A DNA stretch of 64,000 nucleotides from Anodontia alba (GCA_964016985.1 OZ024823.1:67476514-67540513), one strand, 5' to 3'. Shown: positions 11,441 through 22,805, counted from the first letter of the stretch. The notes: a model not told the origin generated them from the sequence alone. Program-made: numbers and translations.

Positions 11441-11740
11441 TTTTGTTTGTGTTGAGGATTTTACGGCCCAGTCAACCTGACTGGTTTGTCGAGCGCGGTC
11501 AATTTACCTAACCACACTTTTACTGGACAGCTTAGTCCTCTAAGCGGTTAACCAGTATTGTGCATATTTTTTCGCCAGAAAATGACAACTGCCCTTCTTA
11601 ATTCTGGAAGGGAGAGAATGACCCTAGAAAATATTTCATGATCAATCTCCACGAAAGAATGTTGCCGATCCGGCGGGACCGAACCTGCAACCTCCTGATC
11701 ACCAGTCGGATGCGCATCCAACTGAGCTACCGAGTCCGGC
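11441..11740 (-). mobile_element. SINE-A, tRNA-derived, near full length
   Basis: The minus strand carries a tRNA-like head (box A in GTAGCTCAGTTGGATGCGC, box B region in GGTTCGGTCCC), a body with GATTGATCATGAAATATTTT, and a tail GGGCCGTAAAATCCTCAACA with CAAA-type ends. CTAAAATT at both sides (11433-11440 and 11741-11747 region) is a likely target-site duplication. This copy is diverged from the others. Confidence 0.88.
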
Positions 11741-12855
11741 TAAAATTAATAAGCGTCCAATTTAATTTCAATTCAGCCATGTTATTACGGTTTCTGAAAC
11801 TAGTGCCCTTATAAAGTGCCGTCTTACTACACTACCATGCCACAGGTGATACTTCTACGAGCTGGTCGTATTATTCTGATACTGATGCGACCAATCCTAG
11901 CTCTTTTACTTAATGTTGGGCATAATGCAAAAGAGGAGTTAGTTCCGATTTGAGGAATAAAAATTTAATACATGTATATTGCCTTTGGAAACAAAGAACA
12001 CATTACAAATAGAAAGTGGGAGTCCCGGTTTTATGAAGTTTGCAACACTGCTTACACCCTCTAGCGTATACATGAGCAAACCACTATGACAAATGAATAA
12101 ATATTTTGAACATAACAACATACATTGGACTAAAAAAAGAATTATGTTTCTTTTCATTCTCCTGTAGCACCGTACAATAACAGACATAAACGTTTGTTTG
12201 ATCTATTGCTTTTGCAAATTTCTTTGTCAACTCCAGGACTGATACAAAGCTTTAGATCACACATCCCCGAAAATGACTGAGGTACAGGAAATTTATCTGG
12301 TGTCATTTCGTTTGTCAAATAGAGTTAAGCTTCAACTTAAGTTTATGTTTTATGTTTCTTAAAAAGACCTAGCGTAGTTGACTGCAAATATTGACAACTT
12401 CGTTTAGTTTTGCTATCGTGCTTTGATTAGAAATACCTATTTCGCTACAAAAAGCAAAGGTAACTATACAGCGTTTAAATATATTTCCTAGAGACAGCAT
12501 GATAATGATAATATTTATCGTATAAATTGAAATGCGAACATGTGTATGCCTATTCAAATATATTGCAAATTTTACAACCGAAAAAGGAAAAATTTCAGAT
12601 AAAAATTTCTGATATTTTTCATATTCCTGCTCTAAACATAGATTGTGTACTCGTTAGAACCACCTAGCCGAGGCCTAAAATCTATTTTTTAGCAAAATAA
12701 CAAAAATAATGTATACCCCTGTAATCCCAGTTTTACTATATAAAAGTGGGGTTTAAGCGGGTCAAAATTATATAGGTGTGTTTTCGTGATGTGATATCCC
12801 AGAATTGCCATGAGAGTCGTGCAAACGCGATGCCAGAATTTGTATACTAACTCTT
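11741..12855. other. No gene recognised; AT-rich
   Basis: Contains short ORFs on the minus strand (82 and 62 codons) without recognisable domains. No repeat boundary is clear apart from the weak inverted similarity to 10975-11000. Confidence 0.4.
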
Positions 12856-12869
12856 GCACTCGACTCAGT

Positions 12870-13314
12870 TTGTTTGTGTTGAGGTTTTACGGCCAAGTCA
12901 ACCCAATGGGCATGTCGAGCGCGGTCATTTTATCTAACCACACTTTTACTAGGCAGGCTTAGTCCTCTAAGCGGTTAACCAGTAATGTGCACATTCTTTC
13001 GCCAGATAATGTTTGTGTTGAAATTTTACGACCCAGCCAACCCAATGGGGTCATGTCGAGCGCGGTCAGTTTACCACCTAACCACACGTTTACTGGCAGG
13101 CTTAGACCTCTAAGCGGTTAACCAGTATTGTGCACATTCTTTCGCCAGAAAAAATGACAACTGCCCTTCTTGAATCAGCGGATGGGAGACAATGATCGTA
13201 GACAATATTTTATGATCAAATCTCCACGAAGGAATGTTGCCGACCTCGGCGGGGGTCGAATCAGCGACCTCCTGTCTCGAGTCGGACGCGCTTCCAACTG
13301 AGCCACCAAGGCCG
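12870..13314 (-). mobile_element. Composite SINE-A: full copy plus half-length tail
   Basis: In sense (minus) orientation a complete SINE (13314 to about 13011, tRNA-like head to CAAA tail) is followed directly by a second tail segment (about 13010 to 12870) that starts at CTGGCGAAAG. The pair is bracketed by one duplication, GCACTCGACTCAGT at 12856-12869 and GCACTCGACTTAGT at 13317-13330, with none at the internal junction. The simplest reading is that the 1.5-length unit inserted in one event. Confidence 0.85.
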
Positions 13315-13357
13315 TCGCACTCGACTTAGTCAAGTGTCGGGCATACAAGATAGTAAA

Positions 13358-13496
13358 TTTTCTGGCGAAAGAATGTGCACAATACTGGTTAACAGCTTAG
13401 AGGACTGAGCCTGCCCAGTAAACGTGTGGTAAGTTAAACTGACCGCGCTCGACATGACCCCACTGGGTTGACTGGGCCGTAAAACCTCAACACTAA
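13358..13496 (+). mobile_element. 5'-truncated SINE-A tail with target-site duplication
   Basis: Only the distal part of the SINE is present, from TTCTGGCGAAAGAATG to CCTCAACACTAACA. ACAAGATAGTAAATT flanks it at 13345-13359 and 13497-13511, so the truncated form itself inserted. Its start coincides with the start of the extra tail in the neighbouring composite copy. Confidence 0.85.
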
Positions 13497-13596
13497 CAAG
13501 ATAGTAAATTGGTTTTACGAGATACTAAATCGTGCACACTAGCTATTAAAAATCGTGTGTTCAACTTCTTGAGTGCCTGACATTATCTCGTGCGCC

Positions 13597-13620
13597 GCCC
13601 CCCCCCACCCCCCCCCACCC

Positions 13621-13652
<32 letters not shown>
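13597..13652. repeat. C-rich and poly-T low-complexity tract
   Basis: CCCCCCCCACC runs are followed by about 29 T residues. Read on the minus strand, this may be the A-rich tail of the SINE-like sequence at 13653-13775. Confidence 0.9.
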
Positions 13653-13657
<5 letters not shown>

Positions 13658-13775
13658 GGAAAGGTGGTGGGAGGGGGTTGGTGGGATGGTTACGGCCCTT
13701 TCAAGAATATTATACATATATCGAACCGATCGTTCATCAAAGGGGGTCGAAAACCAAAGAACACGGGGAAACGTG
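13653..13775 (-). mobile_element. SINE family C fragment, minus strand
   Basis: GAACCGATCGTTCATCAAAG and TTTCAAGAATATTATAC are the reverse complement of the SINE at 61795-61975 (CTTTGATGAACGATCGGCTC, AATATTCTTGAAAG). The poly-T beside it is the tail. No intact tRNA head is visible. Confidence 0.65.
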
Positions 13776-14918
13776 CGCACAACTTAGTACCAGTGTCTTG
13801 CGCGCTTAGCTTGTGTCTTACTTATCACAAGCGCACTTATTACTAATTAGTACGAACGATAAAAATAGAATGTGTAGGCTGAAATAGCCACATTGAAACT
13901 TCCATACAGTTTGATATCTTTGTGAAACTTTGCACAGAGACTCTATTGATGATTACGATTATTTTATTCTAATCAGACAAATCCATTTGGTATCTGATCT
14001 GGAATTGAACAGCCGAGGTTGACCAGTCAATGAATACTTGAATGCAAGCATCAAGGAAACCGAAATTTATATAATCATGGTTCCTACTCATATTGATAAG
14101 ACAGTCGTATTATTATTGACCTAAACAAAGTAAGGATATATATATAGTCTTTTCTGGAGGTCAAAGAAGAAATAATGTTCACATTCTAAGAAGAGAATTA
14201 ACTAGTACGTGATCATCTGTGTGTTCCATTGCCTGAGGCGACCTCGGAAAATGCTGATCCAATGAAACATGTGCAACTGCGTGTCTCGCAGAGTTATACG
14301 GTTCCCTATTTATTTCTCTTGGTGGGCACCTCCGTTAAATTATGTCCAAGTATATGAATCGAGCCGGTGACATACATTTATCTTATTGCAAGCGGTGAAA
14401 TCAGTATATATCCGAAATGATTATAATGATATTTTCATAAATGAAAGAATATATTTTCACAAATGAAATACAACAAATCGATGTTATTTTCACTACTCGT
14501 TTCGAATTACGACGTCGCTATTCTCATTGTTTCCCCAACAGATACTGATCCCACTTCGGTTTTTTTTTTTTTTTTTTTTTTTTTTTCTCCTTTTTTTTTT
14601 TTTTTTTTTTTAACTTCTCTGTTTCTGAACAAAACTAGCAAGTGTCGTTATGCACTTTCTATGTTTCTGAGCAAAACTATCAAGTGTCGGTATGCATTTT
14701 CTTGATTATAATGTAAGCAGCATTTTGGTAACAAGATTATTTTCATTTGCAGGAACTTTTTTGTTTTTTGTCTTTCCAGCACTTCACGTGAAACACTGAA
14801 CGTCTACGCCATGACGTTCATGTTTTGTTTGGTGACGTTAGTTATGACATCAGAAGTGCGCATTGGCGTGTAAACAATTAAGTAAAAGAAAATTTGCTCT
14901 TTTTCAGTGAATACAATA
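13776..14918. other. No gene; poly-T tracts and CRE/E-box-like text
   Basis: Two long T runs occupy 14561-14610. TTCACGTGAA (about 14785) and several TGACGT/GACGTT hexamers (14810-14850) lie close together, but no transcript or exon can be tied to them. Confidence 0.4.
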
Positions 14919-15017
14919 ACAATTTTCATCTCGTGTAATGAAAACATTCATTTTTTTTACTCGTGCTTCGCACTCGTAAAAATAATGATATGTTTTTTAT
15001 TACACTCGATGAAAATA
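14919..15017. mobile_element. ~100-bp foldback element
   Basis: AATTTTCATCTCGTGTAAT at 14921 and ATTACACTCGATGAAAAT at 14999-15016 are inverted copies. A smaller inverted pair, TTTTTACTCGTGC and GCACTCGTAAAAAT, lies inside around TTC. It looks like a minimal MITE. Confidence 0.6.
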
Positions 15018-15084
15018 TTAAGCACTCCACCACCAAAGAGTTAACGTCCTTTATATATGCATTTTTCTTCCTCAAAACCTGAAA

Positions 15085-15394
15085 AGGCCGGCCTCGGTGG
15101 CTCAGTTGGATGCGCCGTCCGACTGGAGACCAGGAGGTCGCGGGTTCAACCCCCGCCGAGGTCGGTAACATTCTTTCGTGGAGATTGATCATGAAATATT
15201 TTCTACGGTCATTCTCTCCCTTCCGCTGATTCAAGAAGGGCAGTTGTCGGTTTCTGGCGAAAGAATGTGCACAATACTGGTTAACCGCTTAGAGGACTAC
15301 GCCTGCCCAGTAACGTGTGGTTAGGAAACCTGACCGCGCTCGACATGACCCCAATGGATTGACTGGGCCGTAAAACCTCAACACAAACAAACAA
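15085..15394 (+). mobile_element. SINE-A, full length
   Basis: Complete copy. It has a tRNA-like head with box A GTGGCTCAGTTGGATGCG and box B GGTTCAACCCC, paired ends GCCTCGG and CCGAGGT, a body with GATCATGAAATATTTTC, and a tail GGGCCGTAAAACCTCAACAC with (CAAA)n. CAAAACCTGAAA occurs on both sides (about 15073-15084 and 15392-15403) as a target-site duplication. RNA polymerase III transcription is expected for the class. Confidence 0.95.
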
Positions 15395-15934
15395 AACCTG
15401 AAACTAAAATAAAATCAGAACAATTTTCATAATAAAGTTCAAATATATGATTTGAAAAAAAAAATGGTTCTGTTTAAGAGTCCGTTTCAAAGCATGATTT
15501 GCATCATGCCCTGCAGAGGAGGCACAGCAAACTCTTGCATACTTGCGTGAAGTCATTATTGCATAATCATAACAACAAGGAACAAAGCCAATCCTGAACC
15601 CTAATTGCTATAGCACTAGACCTATGATCTTACACATGTATAAAAGGACAATATACATACACATGCAGACTAGAATCCATATATAGTGAAATTGCAAGAC
15701 ACAAGTCAAGCAGCTTTGAATACTGACCCTAAGTATTCGGATACCTTGCCTCATTACCATACTTATCGAAAAATTTGAACAAGTCTATCTGACTACATAT
15801 GATGTGTCTAAATTTTGCGAAGGAATTATAAATAGTGTAGACCCTAATTTGCTATGGCCTGTCTTCCGAATATTTAAGGCCAGCACAGCAATCCTCTATT
15901 TAATATAGGTATATTTTATTTAATGAAATCAAGC

Positions 15935-16130
15935 TGATTTTGAGTTTAACGTTTCTTCTTACAAGCAATAAACTCCTGTCGAGACGCTTGAAGGGTGATA
16001 ATGAAAGGTCCTGTGCAATAAAGCGGCGCAGTACAGACATCAGCTGAATTCCAGCTTGCTAGTTTCGAACCAAGGACCTCATGATCCGGTCGGATGCGCT
16101 AACCACTCGAACGCTTCTGGGGTTGAATGC
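15935..16130 (-). mobile_element. tRNA-derived SINE (family B-like), minus strand
   Basis: On the minus strand a head with CGAGTGGTTAGCGCATCC (box A, Ser/Leu-tRNA-like) and GGTTCGAAAC (box B) is followed by a body containing CACAGGACCTTTCATTATCA and CGTCTCGACAGG. It is diverged, with no clear duplication. Confidence 0.6.
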
Positions 16131-17395
16131 AGCCGGCAGATTTTCCTGTAATATGTTACAACAGCTGCAACTATAGGGAAGTTTGCTTGCCTGCACACCA
16201 TTCAAGCCATTCTAAAAGGCGGATCTGCTCTAAAAAGGTTGGCTACCTAGAGAGGCAGACGCGGTACATTTAGAGTAGACCCCTTTTCGTAAATAGAACA
16301 AAATCGGAGCTACCTCCCGTGAGGTATATTCCTTCTCATTGAAAGTGTACATGTGGAGAGACTTGAGTAGTGGTGGCAGAAGAGACTGTCTTTAGTAGTG
16401 ATATTTGCGGGGTTTCGGCACTTTAAAAAATATGTAGGTGTTGCGTATATTTGGGTGTATACTTTGTAAACCTTTCTTTCGTTACCCGTAAAGCGCATAG
16501 GTAAAGCAGCTAAATATTTCACTCTGTTAATATTTATTGAACTCAAGGAAGTCTATATTCTTGTTGCATTTTATGGTTCGAAAATTTCTGTCAGAAAACG
16601 GCAACCTACAGTCCCCTGATTTTAAGAATTACCCTCTAACAATTAGGCCGCGAACCAGCTTGAACATAAAAGGTGTCATTATATAGGTGAATATCAAAAG
16701 CCCAGGTCTACTTGTTGCATTCGCGCACTCTCATTTTGACCTTCTCTAATACGATCAATGCAGTCGGAAGCAAATACGCCAGAGTAAACCCTATATATTG
16801 TCATAGAAATGACTTATTATTTACTTTGAAGTATTCCCAGCGACAGTGCAAAATCTTTACGTTGAAATGACATTGTAGCGTGAGATCTATCAGGTCATGA
16901 GATCTGTCACACCAGAAGTGTTAAACCGGAAATACTTGACGGAACTTATGCTGCGAGCATGAAATATTTCAGGTCACGAGAAATATCAGAATCATACGAG
17001 TTAAAATATCAAAGCAAATTTTGTTTTATTTAAAAGAAGAAATATCTTTAAAAAGATAAACGACGTAAAGGGTACTGGAATATGAATATTGAAGCTACTT
17101 TGTGATTCAGTATGAAATGAAGAAGCCTTTTAAAATATAAACGTTATTACGAATGCAAACAGATTCAAGAAAATTTTAATACTGTACGACATTGTAAATA
17201 TTGCAAGGGCTGGCAGGAATGGGAGTGTACTCAGATGTGTAAATATCTGTGCTAAATTATGAAAAGCAATTTAGCATTTCAGCGTATGGCATATAGTTTT
17301 AAAAAATCCATGCCAACCAGGCACCTTTTTGATAAAGAGTAAGCAAAGTGTAACACTGGCCATGAAGATTGGCAAAAACTGGAAAAAAATATTTA
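16131..17395. other. No feature recognised
   Basis: AT-rich sequence. Short related phrases AGATCTATCAGGTCATGAGA (16880) and AATATTTCAGGTCACGAGAA (16965) suggest a small internal duplication. No gene supported. Confidence 0.4.
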
Positions 17396-17905
17396 ATTTG
17401 TAATAAGAGGGTCATGATGGCCCTAGATTGCTCACCTGGGAAGCAGTTTTTTTTTTAACCTGGCAGAAGGATATTTTCAAAGTTTTCTGCATATATATAT
17501 ATCAGACCCTGCCCTTTGATGGTTATTTATTTATTTATTTTATCTTATTTTACTTTATTTACTTTTTTTATTTTTATTTATTTATTTTTTTCTTGTAATA
17601 CAAATTAATTTGAAAATTTTTGATGGACGGTCAATCCAGTAATGTTTGTGAGTATTACTGCAATCTAGTTAGTTGTTGATTTGAAGTGTTCTAGACAGAC
17701 ATATGAGGAATCAAACAAACTAATCTGAACAAATTTGATAGACATTCACCTTTGTTACATTTGTGCAAAAATTTTGAAATTGGACCATAGGTTGTGCAGA
17801 AGAAGAACTGTCAAGTTTACTCTACATAATTCCATATATAACGAAAAGTAACCACGCCAACTGGAAGCCATATTTTTTGACGGAACAGAATTCTTTTAAC
17901 AAGAT
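17396..17905 (+). mobile_element. Fragment of the hairpin-ended repeat class
   Basis: It starts with AGAGGGTCATGATGGCCCTA then GATTGCTCACCTGGG, the same opening as the large element at 24945 (AGAGGGCCATGATAGGCC, CGCTCACCTGA). It continues with molluscan-repeat-like text, is interrupted by TTTA-rich DNA at 17517-17592, and then fades into unique sequence. Confidence 0.6.
17517..17592. repeat. TTTA-rich simple repeat
   Basis: Runs of TTTATTTATTTA and related T-rich text. Confidence 0.9.
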
Positions 17906-18117
17906 TTAAAGACCTTCTGTTGAAGAAAAATCTCTATAAAAAAATCCAACCAGCCCGTACTGAGGAGATTTTGAAAGATTTGGATGCTATACCAACAAGA
18001 GGGATAACGCTATTCACAAACGTTGAACAATCATTCGGCTCTCCTACACATTGATGTTTCAGACAGTTTGATTGTAGTGGGGAATCCACGTGACCAAATC
18101 ACTATGTACACAGTTTG

Positions 18118-18780
18118 TTACTATTTTTAACTCCGCTTCAGGTAGGATGTTTTAGGATATCTCGATTTATACCAGATTGATTTTTTTTTTCAAGTAAAGC
18201 GCAGAGTACTTGGAAAATCAAGCTCTTTCTGGTGGTGTCGATGCTATTCTGCAATCTGGGCCCAGTTGTTCAAAACTAACGATGTCGTTAGTTAGCGACT
18301 CGTTAAAATTTACATTGAGTGATACGCAAATATGCTGGCTTTGTTGTTTTTTTTGTTTTTGTTTTTGTTTTTTTTTGGGCTGAAAATATGTGAGTAACTT
18401 TTGCAGTGCAAAAGCTACTCATTTTTTTTTTCAGCAAAAAATGTCAGAATATTGTATATTGAATCCGCTAAAACATTTAACGAAATGCCCTTAACGAGCT
18501 CGTTAAGCTAACGACGCTTTGAACAACCGAGCCATGGTCTGATTCTCGAGAACATTCGGAGAAAGTTTTTCATAAAAAAAAACATGTACATTGTCCCGGT
18601 CACCCAGACTGACAGCAAAAACATTCTTCGAATGTTCTCGAGAATTAGACCAGATCGCAGAATAGCGCTTACACCACCAGAAAGAACTTCATTTTCGCGT
18701 ACTCTGTGTTTTATTTGAACAAATTTCATTCGGTATGAATAGAGAAACAAAATCCTTCCTGAAGCGGAGCTAAATAGAGT
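18118..18780. mobile_element. Outer foldback MITE with ~155-bp arms, split by an insertion
   Basis: The left arm (18118-18250, resumed at 18537-18565) and the right arm (18625-18780) are inverted copies. Shared text includes CTCCGCTTCAGG, CAGAGTAC, TTTCTGGTGGTGT, CTATTCTGC, ATCTGG and TTCTCGAGAACATTCG. The right arm is continuous, while the left is broken after CAATCTGG by the element at 18251-18536. About 60 bp of loop remain. The ORF on the minus strand here is an arm artefact. Confidence 0.85.
18251..18536. mobile_element. Inner MITE nested inside the outer MITE
   Basis: The ends are inverted: GCCCAGTTGTTCAAAAC at the left and GTCGTTAGCTTAACGAGCTC-type text reading out to TTTGAACAACCGAGCC at the right. 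Internal TTAACGAGCTCGTTAA is palindromic. Removing the insert joins CAATCTGG to TCTGATTCTCGAG, which is what the intact opposite arm of the host MITE shows. TGG occurs at both junctions and may be a 3-bp target duplication. Confidence 0.8.
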
Positions 18781-19523
18781 AATATTTCTTCTTCGTGTTG
18801 TTTACGAATAGGTCGCTTACACCGCGAATGAATAAAAGGGGTGTTCAACAAACCTATTTCCTAGTTAAGAATGAACAATATTATTTATGTTGCCAATATT
18901 TCTATCAAGCTTAAGGCATAATTCCTGTTTATTATATAAAATTAAACCATGCGATTTTATATCCCTTTTTGTACATAATACAAGGCACTTGATAATTCTG
19001 TATATTATCGACACAGTGGAGAGAAGTAATCTTGAACGCCCCTTGTTCGCTTAGCGTTTGGGCCGCTTACATCAAACATTTAGTCACACTGTACAAAATT
19101 AAAAGTTCGTCTATAATCATTTATTTCATTGCAACTATTTTATTGGTATTATTTAGATTATGGGTATTTTTCCATTGTTTAACATCTGCATTGCCATACT
19201 GTACAACTTTAAATAGATACATGTCATAATCAAGCGATTGTTCAGTCATGAATATATTTGTTAAACATCGGAAAAATTCTATACTTACCCCTACTTGGTT
19301 GCAGAAGTTTATATATTTTTAACCAATCGCAAATTACTATCTATTCATTCGAGACTAATACCAATAAGTATGTCAAAAGCCAGCTTATACAGCTACGCCG
19401 AAAAAAATGTATATTGCTAAAAATAAAATCTAAATAACCGCAACAGCCACAAATACATATAAAGTAAAATAACCGCAACAGCCACAATTACACATAAAGT
19501 AATATATATATATATATATTCTA
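18781..19523. other. No feature recognised
   Basis: AT-rich DNA. A short (TA)n lies at about 19503-19520, and two near-identical CCGCAACAGCCACAA phrases (19438 and 19473) form a small tandem duplication. Confidence 0.4.
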
Positions 19524-19590
19524 CACCGTAAGCTTGCCTCGGAAAACGTGTGGTTAGGTATATTGACCGCATTCAACATGACCCTAAAAA
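19524..19590 (+). mobile_element. Short SINE-A tail fragment
   Basis: AAGCTTGCCTCGGAAAACGT followed by GTGGTTAGGTATATTGACCG and CATGACCC matches the SINE-A distal region. Confidence 0.6.
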
Positions 19591-19683
19591 TAATAATAAA
19601 ACGGTCATATCCGTTCGTAAATGACATTTAGATTTTAGAACATGCTAGATAAATAAAAAAAAAAAAAAAGACTTGACTACTGG

Positions 19684-19990
19684 TTTGTTTGTGTTGAGGT
19701 TTTACGGCCCAGTCAACCCAATGGGGTCATGTCGAGCGCGGTCATTTTACCTAACCACACGTTTACTGGGCAGGCTTAGTCCTCTAAGCGGTTAACAAGT
19801 ATTGTGCACATTCTTTCGCCAGAAACTGACAACTGCCCTTCTTGAATCTGCGGAAGGGAGAGAATGACCGTAGAAAATATTTCATGATCAATCTCCACGA
19901 AAGAATGTTACCGACCTCGGCGGGGGTTGAACCCGCGACCTCCTGGTCTCCAGTCGGACGGCGCATCCAACTGAGCCACCGAGGCCGGCA
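19684..19990 (-). mobile_element. SINE-A, full length, minus strand
   Basis: All parts are present, with head GCCGGCCTCGGTGGCTCAGT and tail ending in CAAACAAACC on the minus strand. TTGACTACTGGT brackets it (about 19673-19684 and 19991-20001). Confidence 0.95.
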
Positions 19991-19999
19991 GTTGACTAC

Positions 20000-20754
20000 T
20001 GGTATATCCCCACTGGAAGGCCACTGACTGACGGGTATACCGAATAGATTTCTGTTATGCTGTACAACTATTTAACCCGTCGGGTTACAAAAGATAAAAA
20101 TGCAAACAAACAAATTATAGGCAGGAAAAGTATTGTCTATTCTTTGTTTCTCCATGTTTTTAACAGACAGAAAGCTCCAGGGGCACAGTGCATTCAAATG
20201 CAAATAAGTCCACATTTTTGTTTCTCCCTAAGCATTCATATCCGCAGGACTGGGCCAAGATAGCAAATCACTATTATATGAATGTAATCATATCCATGAT
20301 AAAATATTGTTGATGGACTGATAAATTTTATCGATGCACCAGTATTTCAATATTTGTACCAATAAAATTTTGGTGATCCCAAAAATATAGTAGTCTGGAA
20401 ATTCAAGTATCAAATAAATGGGCCGCGCCATGCGAAAACGTATCTTCGGGTATATGCAGACAGCGAAGGCCCAGATCAATCTACACATTCGCACTGTCTG
20501 AACAGGGGATTGTCCGCTAGCAGAATCATTGGATACTACATAATGTATGAACGGAGAGCAAAGGCCCGGTTATACTAAACGCATGCGCAGGATGATGCAA
20601 ATGGTTGAAAGACACTTGACCCCAATGATATGTGCATCGATAAATTTTGTCAGCTTGAATGTATTGTTAAAGGTGCACCAATGAAAAGAGCAGTAGACCG
20701 ATAACGTATTTACATCAATAATATATCCTTACCTCGACAAATAACATTGTAAAT
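20000..20754. other. No feature recognised
   Basis: No repeat family or exon identified. The ORFs at 20057-20263 (+) and 20288-20494 (-) have no recognisable features. Confidence 0.4.
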
Positions 20755-20835
20755 AAGACCGTCTGCGCATTTCAGTAGTTGGAGCACCTGACTAGTGTTA
20801 TGGGGATTCGTCCCGCCTCGGGAAGGCAGTTTTCC
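20755..20835 (+). mobile_element. Degenerate tRNA-like SINE head
   Basis: AAGACCGTCTGCGCATTTCA, TTGGAGCACCTGACTAGTG and GGGGATTCGTCCCGCC resemble the sequence at 21462-21550 in the same orientation, with relics of boxes A and B. Confidence 0.45.
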
Positions 20836-20923
20836 TCCCCTGCTCACTGGTGTCAAAAGTAAAGTGGTGTGCATAGAATGCGGCCTATCGGGGGTTGCAG
20901 GCTAGAGACCTTCAGGACAGCTG

Positions 20924-21407
20924 GGTGATGCCCATCCTCGGTAACTCAGGTGTGACCCATTACGTTACACTTCATTCATCACCCCTGGGACAACTGACTG
21001 ACGAAATGTCGTTTTCTATGAATATTCACAACACCTCAATAGCTAATTAAAATGTCGCTAACATAGCGCTACTCTCTTCTGCGAAAGATTCATTTGTTCT
21101 TCTTCCGTTACTAAAAATAACTCAGGAAACCCCGATAAACGTTTTCGTCAGCAATTAATACCATGCCTGGATTGCAACGAACGACATGATTGGATATTCG
21201 CAAAACAAACATAGAACGATGACGTTATTTGCGGAGTACGCCAGAAAAAAATAGATTAAAATTTCTCATGGAAATACTGAGATCACCAATCAGATGCCCT
21301 CATTAATAATTCATGAGGACGAAGAAACGTAAGCGAGTTGTCCCAGGGGTGATGAATGAAGTGTAACGTAATGGATCACACCTGGGTTACCGAGGATGGG
21401 TGGTGCC
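20924..21407. mobile_element. Inverted-repeat element with 71-bp arms
   Basis: The left arm 20924-20994 and the right arm 21337-21407 are inverted and nearly identical over 71 bp. Shared text includes CCCATCCTCGGTAAC, AGGTGTGA, CCATTACGTTACACTTCATT and CATCACCCCTGGGACAAC. About 340 bp of AT-rich internal DNA carries no ORF of note. It is flanked on both sides by tRNA-like relics in one orientation, so it may have inserted into or mobilised with an older SINE cluster. Confidence 0.8.
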
Positions 21408-21461
21408 TGAATCCCAAATCTTATGAGGGGGAGGGGTGTAGTGACTCAAATGCATGGACTT

Positions 21462-21550
21462 AATAAGACCGTCCGGGTAGCTCAGAAGGCAGGAAACTGG
21501 ACGAGTGTAACTTGGGTCATGGGTTCGTCCGACCTTGGGCAGGCATTTTT
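21462..21550 (+). mobile_element. Degenerate tRNA-like SINE head
   Basis: GTCCGGGTAGCTCAGAAGG (box A) and GGGTTCGTCCGACC (box B) in tRNA-like spacing. The acceptor stem is not convincingly paired, so I treat it as a SINE relic, not a tRNA gene. Confidence 0.5.
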
Positions 21551-22609
21551 CCTGTCATGTTTACTTTATTATTTGGATGTTCTAATTTATTTCCCAATTT
21601 TCTACCTGTAATGTTGTCAGAAACACATTAAATAGATGCTATTATCAAGGCTGGAAATTTCAGTATCGGGTTTTATACCCTTTAATAAATTGCTTACCTT
21701 CTGCTGTCCAAAGTAACAAGGCTGTGTTCCAACGTTGTGTGTTTACTAGGTCAGCCAATTCATCTGAGATATTGCGGTTATTTTACGATTTGTTTTAGCT
21801 ACCAATTCCTTTACTATGATAAAGGAGTACACATTGTCTATTTAAGATAAAGGATCGTAATAATTAAAGACGCATATCAAGCCAATGCGAGGGCACTTGG
21901 GTGTATTAATTTTATTTGGGATGCTTCTTTACCGTAGATTTGCTGTCAACGGTCTAAAAGAGTGTTATGTACTATTTCTTTTTGGGTATGTATTATTGCA
22001 TTTTAAAGATCATTATCCAGACCAGTCTAATCGATCTTTGATAAATGGACATCAAGTATAAACGTTTCCACAGAGCTCATTTGCGCAGAACAGACACAAA
22101 GGCTATTTTATGCTATTCCACGAACCATAGAATAAAATTATAGCATTTTAGTAGATGTGTTTTTTTCTACATTGAATGAATACTACACCATGAGTGATTA
22201 TCTCTTTCCCAGACAGTAACCTCTAGATGTTTTCTTGGATTCTTGAATTCTTGAATACACCATGTCTGAGCTCCCTGTTACATCCAAACACAGAATGCCA
22301 CTTTAGTTGCTGTACTGTTTTCTAAAGAAAGGTGAGATTTTCTTCCGTCTCTGAAATACTTCAATTAAGCTATTAATCTTTTCTTGTTAACAACCTTGGG
22401 CTCATATGTTTTATACCAACAAAAAACATATAATACAATATAAACTATCGAAACTTTGTATCTGCAGAAAAGCATGTGAATGAATGACGACAAGGAGGGA
22501 AACTTAACACAAACCAACCAAGATGGTTTTAATGAACAGTCGGTAAGAATGCATTTTATACTTCATATGCCACATACTGCTACATTTGATGACTGGGAAA
22601 CCTTCCATA
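21551..22609. other. No feature recognised
   Basis: AT-rich sequence without a supported gene, repeat or RNA. Confidence 0.4.
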
Positions 22610-22613
22610 TTAA

Positions 22614-22805
22614 CCCTTTCGTCCCTACAGACCGATTCCGATATCACTGCAAACAATGCAAATCCAGATGAAACCAACCATCTTCTTAGGATCTACACAG
22701 CTTGCCGCTCTGTTATTGATTTTGGACTGAAATCCTTCTTCGCAATAATGAATGTGTCAATATTCAGGAATTAAATTTCTTTTCATAAAGCCAGGGGTAA
22801 ATGGG
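22614..22805. mobile_element. piggyBac-like MITE (192 bp)
   Basis: TTAA at 22610-22613 and 22806-22809 flanks a segment starting CCCTTTCGTCCCT and ending AGGGGTAAATGGG, so the ends are short inverted repeats beginning CCC. TTAA targets and CCC termini are the piggyBac superfamily signature. The internal sequence is non-coding. Confidence 0.6.

Noticed and set aside
14780..14860. Promoter with E-box and CRE-like motifs
   Set aside because: Short motifs are easily found by chance, and there is no exon, TATA/initiator arrangement or CpG enrichment beside them.
15085..15165. Functional tRNA genes at the many box A/box B sequences
   Set aside because: Each is followed by the same SINE body and CAAA tail or has broken acceptor stems. 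The anticodon arms do not fold convincingly, and copies carry target duplications.
22480..22774. Two overlapping ~62-codon ORFs
   Set aside because: They overlap the piggyBac-like MITE, and no domain or codon signal was recognised.
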